Below, piece after piece: positions 49,876 through 60,824 of a stretch of DNA of 64,000 nt. The notes under the pieces were generated by a model that saw only the letters and a list, made by a program, of their open reading frames with translations, was not told the origin of the DNA and searched no databases. The translations under genes and the position numbers were made by a program. This DNA is from Cryptomeria japonica (taxonomy: Eukaryota > Streptophyta > Pinopsida > Cupressales > Cupressaceae): NCBI RefSeq assembly GCF_030272615.1, contig NC_081406.1, positions 246,253,218 through 246,317,217 of the forward strand. The letters are read 5' to 3'. The first letter of the stretch is position 1. Every line of letters begins with the position of its first letter.

Positions 49876-51175
49876 GAAGGTGTTTGTTTTCCTTGGTAGT
49901 TGCCCCGAGGAACTGTTTCTTTTCCTTGCTATTCCAATTGGGATTATGGAGGCATGGTTTATGAGATCTTTAGTTTCAAGTAAGTGTAAATCAAGATTTG
50001 TTACTTGGACAGAATGACATGGCTTCACATGGAACTGCAATTGCATTCCATAAGATTGCAAATCTCCATTTTGGTGACAGAGTTTGCTATCCGTGAGGCC
50101 ATAGAAAGGATAAAACAAAGATTATTTTGGAACTTGATGAGTTGATTTTCTGCCAAAACTGAAAAGTAATTGATCCACAATTAATCAAATTATCATTCAA
50201 GTAAAAGCACAATGTTGTGTCACACTTTTATAAAGGAAGTGACCAACACAACTAAAATTGTTTAACTTCGACTGCATAAAAGTGACATTTCTAAATTGAA
50301 TTTCAAAATGATGTAAACTGATCAAGTATAGAAATATTAATGAAATTTATGTCTATTATTTTAAAAAATTTTAATTTTTTTTGACATTTGTTTTATATAT
50401 ATTCAAAGACATATTTTTTATTGCTGAAAAATGTTGAAAATTAGGAGTTCTAGTTGGCGTCACCAAACAAAATGAAAATGAGCTTATTTTTTATTTATTT
50501 TAATTTTCCAAATAGAGGAAATATATATGAAGTGTTAATTTTTTTTTTCTTAATTGATTTATATTTTTCTCGTAGTAAAATTTTAAAGTCCAACATAGTT
50601 GAATTTGGCATTTTTCATTCGACGTCACCTTTTGTCTACTAAATTTATGATTATAAAAAAAAAAATTATACCCTTTTGAAAAAGATTCTCTCATCTAGTG
50701 AAAAATATATATTTTTTAGTTTTTTAAAATATCATTTAATATATTTTTTAATTTCTAATCAGCTTCTTTTTAAACTTTAAAAACCTACTCGCAATGTTTA
50801 ATTAATTAAAAATATTAAAATTAATCAAAATACTAAAAAAATTATATGTCTAGATTCATGACTTTGAGCTCTACAAAAGGGTATTTTTTGTTTATTTTAA
50901 AAAATACTTTGCCTAAAGAAAAATTGAGTAGAAGTGAAAAGTTTAAAAAATATAGACAAAATAGGTGATTTGGCTGCCACATCACATGCCACATAGGTGA
51001 GTCCAACCAGATTGAGTTCAACCGAACTATTTTAAATAATTTTAAAAAATTATAGGCTTAAGCTCTCACAAAAAATGGATAATATAGCCAATAGTCCGAT
51101 CGAACTGAGTTCAACCGAACTCTTGGCACCATTTAAGCGCCATGCCAGTGACATGAGGCACCACGTGGCTGGGTG

Positions 51176-51193
51176 GTAGTTCAGCTGAACTAC
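51176..51193. other. Perfect 18-bp palindrome
   Basis: gtagttcagctgaactac equals its reverse complement. Related imperfect ones, gagttcaaccgaact(c), at 51014 and 51107. Confidence 0.9.
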
Positions 51194-51484
51194 CCCCAGT
51201 TAGCCCCAAGTGCGACACAACTTCATTCTTTTGCCCCTAATCATATCTATTTTTATAGTCAAAGGTACAATATGTAGGCTTGAACATAACATGTGGCAGA
51301 TGGATGAAAGGGTCTTATCCTTTTCAACAAAATGATGATGATTTGTAACAAACTAAAAATTCGGGCAATAAGTTTAGAAACAAATCCAAAAAAGATTTGC
51401 TTTGAGATTTGTTTCTATCATTAGGATATGAAAGCTATGAAGGCTATAAAGCAATGATTCCTTCATCAAGTCTGTGTACAAAAA

Positions 51485-52012
51485 ATGACGAATTCCTTTG
51501 GTGTTAAGTGTTTGTGTGAGATAACAAACAGTCTCAGAGAATCCCCGGAGGCTCAGATTGCCCGCCTATTCAACAAAGGGAATGATGATGAGAAGATGTC
51601 TATGATAAACATCTTAGGGATGTATTTCGAGGCTAACAAGCATGTACTTGATGAAATTGTTTATGAGAACTTGTTTTCCCCCATTGTCCAGATTTTGGGA
51701 TATGCCCTTGATGCTTATGGTATTGTGCATCACACAGTGAAGGAGGAGAATGCTCAAAGTGTGAAGACTACACTAGGGACCCTTGAGATTGTACCACAAC
51801 CAAAGATCATGCTTGGTTTTTTTGATCTTAATGCAGAAGACAGAAATACCAAAATGGCTAAAGCATGAAAGTTAATCAAAGTTGGGGTAGGACCTAAATA
51901 CGACTTGGATGAGTTTGAGGCCTTCATGAATGATAATGGCAATCCGTTCCTTGCAGAGATTGTAGAAAGGTTGAAAGTGATTGGAAAGGGGATTGGTTAT
52001 TTGTATCACTAA
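51485..52012 (+). pseudogene. Unrecognised short frame, one nonsense codon
   Basis: ATG 51485 to TAA 52010, 175 sense codons with a single TGA at 51866 that a CGA-to-TGA change would explain. Mixed helical composition with acidic patches. No domain recognised. Flanked by the direct-repeat pair at 49795 and 52865. It could be a host-gene exon or an element frame. Confidence 0.35.
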
Positions 52013-53029
52013 TCACCTCTATGTCCCATCTCTTATCAATGACCCCCCTATGTCCCCGTGGTGTACCCCCTCTTAATATCTATGTTCTTGTTTTTAGTTT
52101 TTGAACATATGGGAGCTGCCCCCTTATGGCAGTACTTATGTAATTTTTTTTATAGTTTTCTAATATATTATGTTGTTGTGATAGTTTCTTTTTCTCTATT
52201 TGAGATCTCCATACTCGCTCATGGACATTTTTTCTAGTGTTTTTCTATTGGTATTGTTAGATATTGTAAACTGTAATTAGTATTCACTAGCTCTTACTTA
52301 CAGATCAAATGATGGTTCTTCATGTGTTCTTCACTCTAGTTTACTATTTTTTTTCAAAGATGTAATAGTGCTTTCCATGGTCGACATTATTAAGTTGCAT
52401 GTTTATGTGAGGTTTACTTCCCACCTTCTAAATGAACGTTGTTTGACTCAAAATGAATATAATTTAAATTCAAAAACACATTTACTGCATCCAACTTGTC
52501 CTTCCCGGCACCAATTTGTGCCTATGCTCAAATTGTTCTCACTTTTTGGAGTGAAATGTACTCTGCAAAAAAAAAATCACCGGTGAAATTCTGAGTTCTG
52601 ACAAAGTTCAAATCTCATCTTTTCGACTTGACGATGTATTTGTGGAGGCACACATCAGAAGGGATGATCATCGAGAAAATCTTGTTATAGCTAATGCTTT
52701 TGAATTTTTGACTCCTGCAATTCCCTGATGATGACACATGTGGAAGTCCTATGTCCAACCCCTACTTCTGACATTTGACGAATAAAAAATACCTTCAAAT
52801 TTTTGCATTCGGGATAGCAATTTATAAAACCCCCACATCCTTAATATATTAGCAATATATTGGTTTGGATTTTGGGGATATTAAACCTCCCAATATGAAC
52901 ACACATGATATCATATTGCCTAGTGGGTGAAGCCCCCATGCACACCTCCTACAACATCAACCAAATAAGTTATCTTCTTAAATTCTTTTGTTCCTAACCT
53001 TATGAAGCCTAAAGAAGATCTTAGAGATA
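52013..53029. other. Non-coding stretch with repeat fragments
   Basis: Contains a fragment like the ORF A leader (52600-52770; cacatcagaagggatgatca resembles 5374-5393) and the second copy of the direct repeat (52865-52950). No frame supported. Confidence 0.45.
52865..52950. repeat. Dispersed direct repeat, copy 2
   Basis: Partner of 49795-49875: ggggatattaaacctcccaa, then gatatcatattgcc and gaagcccccatgc. Confidence 0.65.
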
Positions 53030-53330
53030 TCTGAAAAAATTACTTTGATGGTTCAAGGAGAAACAATGGTGCTAGTGTATATGTAATGTTGGTTTCTCCC
53101 AAAAGTAAAATATACTAATTTATTTTATATTTTAATTTCCTTGTACTAACAATCTAGTTTAGTATGAGATCTTGATTCAACGTATTCATCCAACACAAAA
53201 GAAATGAGTAAAATTGCTACAATTATTTGGAGATAGCAGGTTAGTTGTGAATCAAATTAGAGCTTAAATTATAGAGAAGAACAATATTCTCAACTCATTC
53301 AAACATAAGATATTGGACTTGATCGAATAT
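53030..53330 (+). pseudogene. Ty3/gypsy RNase H relic
   Basis: The frame reading YFDGSRRNNGASV (about 53037-53076) and, further on, LFGDSRLVVNQI (about 53225-53260) matches the catalytic Asp motifs of gypsy-type RNase H, with stops between. An isolated, strongly decayed scrap just left of the truncated copia LTR. Confidence 0.55.
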
Positions 53331-53435
53331 TTGTGGCATTTAGCATCCAATCTATTTATAGAGAATAGAGTTCAAAGATATTGATAGGCTTGTATAAGTC
53401 AAAGAATAGTTTGACATACCAACATATATAATAGA

Positions 53436-54045
53436 AGCCACCATAACATCATATTTTTAATGAGGAAACCTGGTGTGGGAAAAACCTCGGTGGGATTTGT
53501 GACCCACAATATTTACTTACTGGCCAATAAATGAATATTACTTACAATAGGGGCTTGCACATGCAAGAAGGCCAACTGCCTAAAGCTCACTACTTAATTA
53601 CAAAAGGGAAGTCTCACTGACTTACAAAAATGGATTATGCAAATCCAATATCATGTATTGCTTCAGTTCAACATATGCTATGCCAGGTTCAGTACCGGTT
53701 TAAGCTCATACAACTTCCATAAACCTTATTCCAAAATCTGCATTATTATTTGCATGTCCGCATCTACCTATTACATTCCATACTTACACAAATGATCTAT
53801 AAGATCTCATACTTATATATGAGTCCTATTACAATTTGCCTTGCCGGCTTACAAAAAGATTTTACAATTAAATACAAAATATAATAAACAAAATCTTGTT
53901 GGCTGGGGTGCCAATAATCATCTTGCTGGTGCCGGTGCCTGTGCCTGTGCCTGTGCCTGCCGGTGCCATAGGATTGTAAGGTTTCCATCAATGACAATAC
54001 CTTCAATCACCTTCAATTTCTCATTGGAGTGTGCATTTTCCAACA
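53436..54045 (-). repeat. 3' LTR, truncated at its outer end
   Basis: Aligns with about 19227-19829 of the solo LTR; the first ~165 bp of that LTR, including the G-run, is missing. Ends tttccaaca. So the outer boundary of the element and its target duplication are lost. Confidence 0.85.
53930..53965. repeat. (TGTGCC)n hexanucleotide expansion within the LTR
   Basis: gcctgtgcctgtgcctgtgc, about four units, bracketed by gccggtgcc words. The solo LTR has only a short, diverged equivalent. Confidence 0.85.
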
Positions 54046-54071
54046 ATCTCCCCCTTTGGCATTGATGGCAA
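54046..54071 (-). promoter_or_regulatory. Polypurine tract
   Basis: Plus strand atctccccctttggcattg next to the LTR end. A second such tract is at 54206-54232. Confidence 0.8.
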
Positions 54072-54235
54072 CACTCACGAGAAAAAGTCAAAATTGTATC
54101 CAAAAATGTGTTGTCCAAAAATCTTGCCAAAACTGTGCGCTCCAAAATTGTGTGCTCCCCCTGAGCAGGTGATGTCTTCTGCTAATCATTTTTATCATTC
54201 TACTACTCCCCCTTTGGCATCAATGACAAAGGTTG

Positions 54236-57200
54236 TCAATTACTGTCAATTGAGTGTAGTTCTTGCCGGGATTCCTGTAACCGGTGGGTTACAATCTGAT
54301 ATAGATCCGCTAATGCAAAATTCAAGTTGTTAGTGAACCTCTCACTATCCTTCAATGCTACTTCTATCCTTTGGATGGTGCTGATGAGTATGTGCATTTT
54401 CTCTTCCGGTGTCTTAAGTCCTAGAACAAGAGCCTCTGAAATCTCTTTTCTCAAGGAGACGAGGATGTCTAGTTTCAGACCTAGTCTACATTTGAGTTCC
54501 TTAGCCTTGTATTTTATTCTTTCCTTTTTCTTTTCCAATTTCTCAAGTTTCTCCTCAAATATAGCTATCTCTTATTCTATAACTGATATGGGTTCTGATG
54601 AACCAATGAGATTGTCAGCTATATCATTTATTTCCTTTTGTACTATGCTGATTTCCTTGTCAATATCCACTGTCAGAAGATCAGTCTTGCAGGTGTCCCT
54701 GTACAAATCCTTAAATTCCATTAAAGTTTTGTTTAGTGCCAGTAAGAGGGTTTCAATGTGTTTTGTGCACTTCTTTATTCATTTTCTTATTGAATGTCTC
54801 CTCATTAATCTGATCAACTGTCAAAAGATTGCCAATGATGTACTTAGACAATGTGTCTAGTTGACTCAAAGAATCTTTATTTTCCACAATACACTTGGGT
54901 GCAATCAATTTCAATAAAGGAATTGTGTCATCAATAGCCTTATATGCTTGTGCATTACACTCTATGATTTTCTTAATGGAATCCAATAATATCTCTGTTA
55001 CATTTGTCGGTCTGAATTCTGTTAAGGAGGAACCAGAAGATTGTCCAACTGCCTTAACGATCTACAATCCACCAGTGTGAGTAACCTCTTTACTTATGTT
55101 GACCTCTAGTAGGTCAGTTTGAGTCTGCATTTCTACTAGCAAAGGTTTGGGTTTCTCAGCTGTTGCTGGTGGCATAGTCTCTGTCTGAACCTTTACCTCT
55201 TCATGTTTCTCATAATGTACCTATGTTGGTTTCTCTGTGCTTTCCACTGCCGGTTTTTCTGATTGTGTCTCAATGTTAACTGCCGGTTTTCTATAAATAC
55301 CTCTGAATTGTCTACTGTCGGTATCTCAACAAATTTATCAGTAGCCGGTTTCTCAATAGGTTTTTCAGTGTGTACATCAGTGGTATCTGTCTTTCCACTA
55401 TCTAGGGGATCAGTTGATTGTTCAATATGTGTTTCAATCCCAATCTCAACATTTCCAACTGTATCCTCAAAATTTGTCTCAATTGCAATATTTTCTGTCG
55501 GTGGCTTAGTTGCCACATCTCTCTTCTCAGTTGTTTCCTTATCAACCACAATGTTAACTTCTTGTGTGTCAATATTCATGGTATACAACACCTCTGAATC
55601 AAGATTAGGATCCTCATGTGTAGTTTCCATACTCTCCACATTATCTGTTACCGGTGGTATATCAATAGTTTGTGCCGGTGGAGTATCAGAAGGAGGTGGG
55701 GGCAAGTTATTTGTTACCTTTATGCTCAGAGGACCACCTTCCTTACCTTTACCTTTATCCTTTTCCTTTTTATAGACTTTGAAAGTCTTTGGTCATTTAA
55801 GTTCTTCTTTCTTTTCCTTCTCTACAAAGAAGATATCCCATTTGTCCGTTGTTTCTTCAGTGATCTCATTTACTCTGCCAACCATTAATGCTACATGCTG
55901 GTGACTGGTGGAAAATAAAGTCCTGTTTGCTTCACTTATCAATTCATCAATCTCTTCCGCTGATCTTACTGGGTGAACTGCAAGTAATTTCTCTATCTTT
56001 ATCTTCTTGTCCATTTCAGCAATTGCTAACCTTTTTGCATCTAACCTTTTGTACAAGTCACTAGGTAAATCATCTACAACTTCTATCAAAAATTTCTTAT
56101 AAATATCTAAGTGTAGAATAATACCGTTTTCTATGCTTTCCTTTTCTTCATTAGTGAAAGTGTTATACAACTTGCTAACATTTGACAAGTTACCATCTTC
56201 AGTTACTTCATTCAAAAGGTTGTCTAAGGGAGGGACAACATGTTTTTCCTTTTTCTTCCTGGGTGTTATTTTCTTTGCCAGAGGCCTTACTGCCTGTTGT
56301 TTCTATTTTGTTCTCTTAGGAGAAGGTGAGGGTACCCGTGAGGGTTTTCTTTTTCTTACTACCCTTTTGAATTCAACCAGTATTTCGCTGTCAGAGGAGG
56401 TACCAACTAGTGAAAGATGTGTTTCCGGTTGTAGTCCTTCCAATTCACTTTCCTTAACACTAGTTTTATTCGATATATCTTCCTTGATTTCTTTTGCCTG
56501 TCTGGTTGCCTTTCTAATTGTTTGTTCTATTTTCTTTATTCGTTATTGTGATTGAACTTTGCTTTCAATGGTTTCTGCATTTCCCAATACTTCTTCTATT
56601 TTTTCTTTAGGGGCTTCTAGAAGGGCTTTTGCATAAGTTTCTATTATGTTTTCATTTGCCTCATAACCCATCTTTGTAACCCAAACTATCCTCAGAACCA
56701 CTACCTCCATCCAGATTTCATCCTTCTTTATAACAAAACATATCTCTTTTTGATATTTATCAACTATGGATTGAGATAGTATTTCCCTATTTTTCATTCT
56801 AGCCTTCAGTGCTTGAAAGTGTTCGATTATGTTCTTCTCCCTGTCATCTCCCATGTTATTAAGAATATCCAAAAGTTGTTTCCCTACCAGAATGTCAAAT
56901 CCAAAATCCTTTCTACCATACCAGGAGCTTCCTTGGTGATATACAACAATAGACATACAAGTAAGTTACCAAATCTGAATGTGCCTTTCTTGTCACCCTT
57001 AAGTTTCTTCAGATTTTCTATTAGCTCATCTTTTAACCATTCACATATGTCAATATTTGCATTACTGTTTACTAAGTCATAAGCACTCTTGATACATAAA
57101 ATAGAAACAAAGTTTAATCTATTGGCATGTGTAGCTTTGTATCCAAGAATCATGCTAATGAATCTTACATTGATATCCTTTACATCATTGACTCTTAGGG

Positions 57201-57717
57201 ATCTCTTGTCATAGCTTGCACCGGTTAGGGTCATTGCAGTGTCGTTTGGAACCTTTTTAGTCTTGTCAGGCCTGCTACTGGTGGAAGGTAAGCCTCTCAC
57301 TGCCCTAACTACTTCTTTTGATATCTTATGAATGGAATCTAGCCAAATGAACTCCCCATGAACTCTGCTCAATACAATCCTTATAACCTCTTTGGGAAAA
57401 TCAGGAATGCTAAGTATCTCCACAAAACCTAGGGTTTCAATTATCTTGTGTTCCAGTTTTACATTGCCATTTTCATCACATATTACTGTCCTATACATGT
57501 TCATAATCTCATCAACACCTAGTTCTTCAATATGACAATGTATGTAAATTCTAGGATCCTCAACATAAGCAACTCCTTTGGGTATTTTAGAAAATGCTCC
57601 TAGGGTATCATCCTTCTTTGCTACTTCAGGAATGATTTTAAATACGGGCCTAGGGCATTTAATCACTTCAATTACTATAGGGTTTGCAATGAATTCAGGT
57701 GCAGAGGAGGAAGCCAT
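54236..57717 (-). pseudogene. Unrecognised ~1,160-codon 3' frame of the gag-bearing element
   Basis: ATG 57717 (MASSSAPEF); open 278 codons; frameshift near 56910; then one frame through 56543, 55793 and to about 55290; another shift to 54986-54753; and a last part 54538-54236. Globular N-terminal ~300 residues, a Lys/Arg-rich zone (about 56250-56400), a Pro/Thr/Glu-rich zone (55200-55700) and a coiled-coil end (54236-54540). No motif of protease, RT, integrase or RNase H. Length and layout match ORF A and ORF B, and short patches (KISKEVVRAV against EINRDVINEV) hint at distant kinship. Position before the polypurine tract is that of the env-like or additional ORFs in some plant retroelements. 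Confidence 0.55.
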
Positions 57718-58155
57718 TGTATAAATACCTTAATCTGCGTTTAGGTTTGAATGCTTGAATGATTTGCTTCACTTCTCACTGTGGATGCCTTTGCTCGGGT
57801 TTTTTGTGCTCTAAGGAAATTTGAATGCTCGGTGAATGAAAAAGAGTGAAAAACACTTTCTTTATAATGTCATTTCCTTCAACTACCATATTAAATGCCT
57901 GTCGGTTAAGTGAAACTTAACACATCTGCCGGTAAAGAAGTAATTCAACTTCTCACCATCAATCGAGGGTAAACTAGCATTTTTTTCAATTTTTTGCCAT
58001 ACCCCCAAGGGATTTCTTTTCAGTTAGATGAAGAATCTCCTGCTGGTGGAGTGATACTCTATTCTACCGGTGAAGGAATAGCTTCATTAACATTCTGATC
58101 CGACTTTCTAATCCATTGTTTTGAAAATTATTGCTTTACTTCTCCAACCTTCTCT

Positions 58156-59042
58156 TTACCTTTCAAACTGGGTCCTTCTACAAAATTTTGCAATATGTCC
58201 TATCTTGTAACAAGCATAACAAGTCACATTTTTTTTCTGAATAGCTTTTCCATATCCTATGCCGGTATGTGTTCTGAATTGATTGGATAAGTGTCCAAAT
58301 CTTCCACAAACATAACATCTTACATTCATTCTACAGTTTTCTGAATTATGACCAATTTTATTGCATTTAGAACATTGACTGGTGGGTGCATTGGTGTTCT
58401 GATAGTTTCTAGATCTACACTGATTTTCTCTATGACCATACTTGTTACAGTTACAGAATTTCCCATTAAATTTGTAGGCATTAGGTTGTCTTACCGGTTT
58501 TTTGTGATCATGATTGTTTGCAGTACCAGAGATTTCTCCAACTTCAAAGCCGAGACCATTAGTATCTCCATTAGGTTTATGATTTTTCAGTATGTCATCA
58601 AGTTCTTCTGTGCTTTTCTTGAATTTCTCCTTGTGTTGATTTGTAGTAGCCAACTCATTTTCTAAGAAATCTTTTTGTCTCATGAGTTTAGTTTTATCAT
58701 GCTCCAAGTGAATCATATTTGTCTTCAACATATCATTTTCATGATTGAGTCTTAGATTTTCATTTCCAGCATCATTGATTCTCCTAGTCAAGTCATCTTC
58801 ATTCTTCTTTCGGTCTTCAATGTCTTTACAAAACCTCATAGTCATATCTTGCATCTCATTCCTCAAGGTCATGTTTTCTTGCTTCGTCTTGCTTACAAGA
58901 TCATTAAGAGTTTCTTTTTCATCATCATCACTCTATATCTTCTCATGAAGTTATCTTCTTTTGTTCCTAGCAACAGTGAGATTTTCTTGAAGTCCTTGAA
59001 TGATTTCCTGTGCAGCCTTCCGATTGATAACTCAATGATGAA
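58156..59042 (-). pseudogene. copia-like gag, C-terminal half with four CCHC knuckles
   Basis: Open from 58872 to TGA 58156; coiled-coil upstream to 59042 in the same frame, with stops. Knuckles CNCNKYGHRENQC, CSKCNKIGHNSENC, CYVCGRFGHLSNQF (last Cys is Phe) and CYACYKIGHIAKFC. The N-terminus is beyond the inserted element. Known role: RNA-binding particle protein. Confidence 0.75.
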
Positions 59043-60579
59043 TGAATAGTACCAAACTGGTACTAAGAGGGGGGGGGGATGAATCAGTATAGACACAATA
59101 CAGACCTAAACTGGTTCAGCAACAATCACTCCAAATGACTGGCAAACAATGACACCGGTTTGAAACAGAGTGCAACCGGTAAAACTCAGAACAACTAAAA
59201 CAATCATAAACCGGTTACTCACTGAGCTTTCCACTCAACTCAAAACTACACTACCATTTCACCCTTATGTATGAACAGGTAATCTATCATCATATCTTCA
59301 CAACCGCTAGTTCAACATGTTTTATTGACAGGCATAAAACACAGAACCATCATATGCTTAATAGGTAATAACAAAGCATCACAAGATAAAAGCATCACAT
59401 ATGACACACATATTTTTCACGTGGAAACCCAATTGGGAAAAACCACGGTGGGGATGAATACCCACAAGATTGTTGTTGAACTCTTTTGAAGTTCACTCTG
59501 TTAGAAGCCTTGTTCGGTTAAAGACATTACAAAAGGTTCTGTTGGGAACCGATCTTGTTAGAGATCACCCAGTTAAGGGATGGCTACAATACCTGGTTAA
59601 GGGTTAAACCCTGTTAAGGGTACCTTGTTAGAGGATTTCAAGAACTCAATAGCTAAAGGATTTCCAGAGCTCTCTAGCTTTCCAGATCTCAATAACTTTG
59701 AGTTACCCCGTTAAGGGATTTACAACAAGCTGGTTAAGGCTACCCTGTTAGGGGATTTTCCAACTGTTGAGGTGGTTAGAGATCAACAGGTATTACAATG
59801 ATCTGGTAACAACACTCAATACCAATGCAGATCTGCTTAAGCTCCTCTTCACCTTCTGCACTTACACTCTACAGGTATCACTTCTCTCCTCTGGTCTGGC
59901 AAGGATCTCGTATCCCTTCTCTTGGATACTCACACACAGCTTTTGCCAACAACCTTTGAAAGAATCACATCATCAACCTTATAGGACAACAGACAAGTCA
60001 ATAGCATAAACCCTAAACCCTAGACTTGTTAGGTTAAGGAATTCAAATAGTTCAACCCTGATCATTGATCATACTATATTAAATGTAGCAGATCTTGAAT
60101 AAATCTCAAGACATTCTACATCGTTCATTATCCATCGATTTCATGGCGGCTGATAATCCATCACGCGTTTTCATCATTTACAAACTTCACACATTCCCGA
60201 GGTAGATAGGGATAGTCTTCTTCATGCAAGATCCTTCACGTGTGCAAGGCTAACGTGGCAACATGATCTGTTCTTTGTTATACTGCTTACTCATTACACA
60301 AAGATCACCGGTTGAGCCATACAGGCTTGAAGCACTTCAACCGGAAACCTTGAAGTTGAGACTACCAACCGGTAGTCATACAACACTTCCATGTGCTGGT
60401 TCCCATAACCATATGCCGGTTCATCTTGAACAAGCACACCACTTCACTTTGGCACAAATGCCAGTTCACAGTGTTATACCGGTTCTCACATATGCCGGTT
60501 CATACCTCTTCAACATATTGACATCAATGACAACATACAATGTCATTATGTCCACATACCGGTTCACATAATGCCAACA
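59043..60579 (-). repeat. 3' LTR (1,537 bp)
   Basis: Edge placed at tgaatagtacc because its distance to the G-run (59069) then equals that in the other families (24-28 bp). The end has an inverted repeat agtacc-aaact-ggtact (59048-59064). Ends gccaaca. Confidence 0.8.
59510..59770. repeat. Degenerate repeat of ccngttaaggg words inside the LTR
   Basis: About ten imperfect cagttaaggg, ctgttaaggg, ccgttaaggg or ctggttaagg words in 260 bp. Confidence 0.7.
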
Positions 60580-60605
60580 ATCTCCCCCTTTGACATTGAT
60601 GGCAA
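60580..60605 (-). promoter_or_regulatory. Polypurine tract
   Basis: Plus strand atctccccctttgacattg next to the LTR end; second tract at 60676-60703. Confidence 0.8.
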
Positions 60606-60824
60606 TATATAAAGATATCTCTCTGCTTCACATTTTCTCCCCCAGTTTCTCCAGATATCTTCTTTGCTTGACATCTTCTCCCCCTTTGACAACAATGCCA
60701 AAGTGGAGGCACAAGCTTCTCGGTTCCATTATGCTGCTCCCCCTGAGGAGTAGCATCCTTCAACACATCAATCCTGAAGAAAGATTTGACTATGCAATAC
60801 ATGACTGATATGGAGAATATACCT

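Larger units (their letters stand above)
49540..51484. other. Non-coding, very AT-rich, with palindromes
   Basis: No coding frame supported. 49795-49875 has a direct-repeat partner at 52865-52950. The 50340-50960 stretch is extremely AT-rich. Three related quasi-palindromes lie at 51014-51028, 51107-51122 and 51176-51193. Confidence 0.5.
53436..59042 (-). mobile_element. copia relative: gag plus unknown 3' frame, no pol; split by the next element
   Basis: In element sense, from 59042: gag C-terminal half with four CCHC knuckles, a 440-bp gap, then an unrecognised ~1,160-codon frame, polypurine tract and 3' LTR. Nothing resembling protease, integrase or RT is found between gag and the LTR. 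The 5' part lies beyond the element inserted at 59043 and outside the window. The LTR family is that of the solo LTR at 19065-19829. Inferred non-autonomous. Confidence 0.75.

Noticed and set aside
51485-52012. Confident naming of the short frame as a host gene
   Set aside because: No recognisable domain; kept only as an unrecognised frame.
55263-55775. 170-codon plus-strand frame
   Set aside because: It is the antisense shadow of the Thr/Glu-rich part of the 3' frame on the minus strand.
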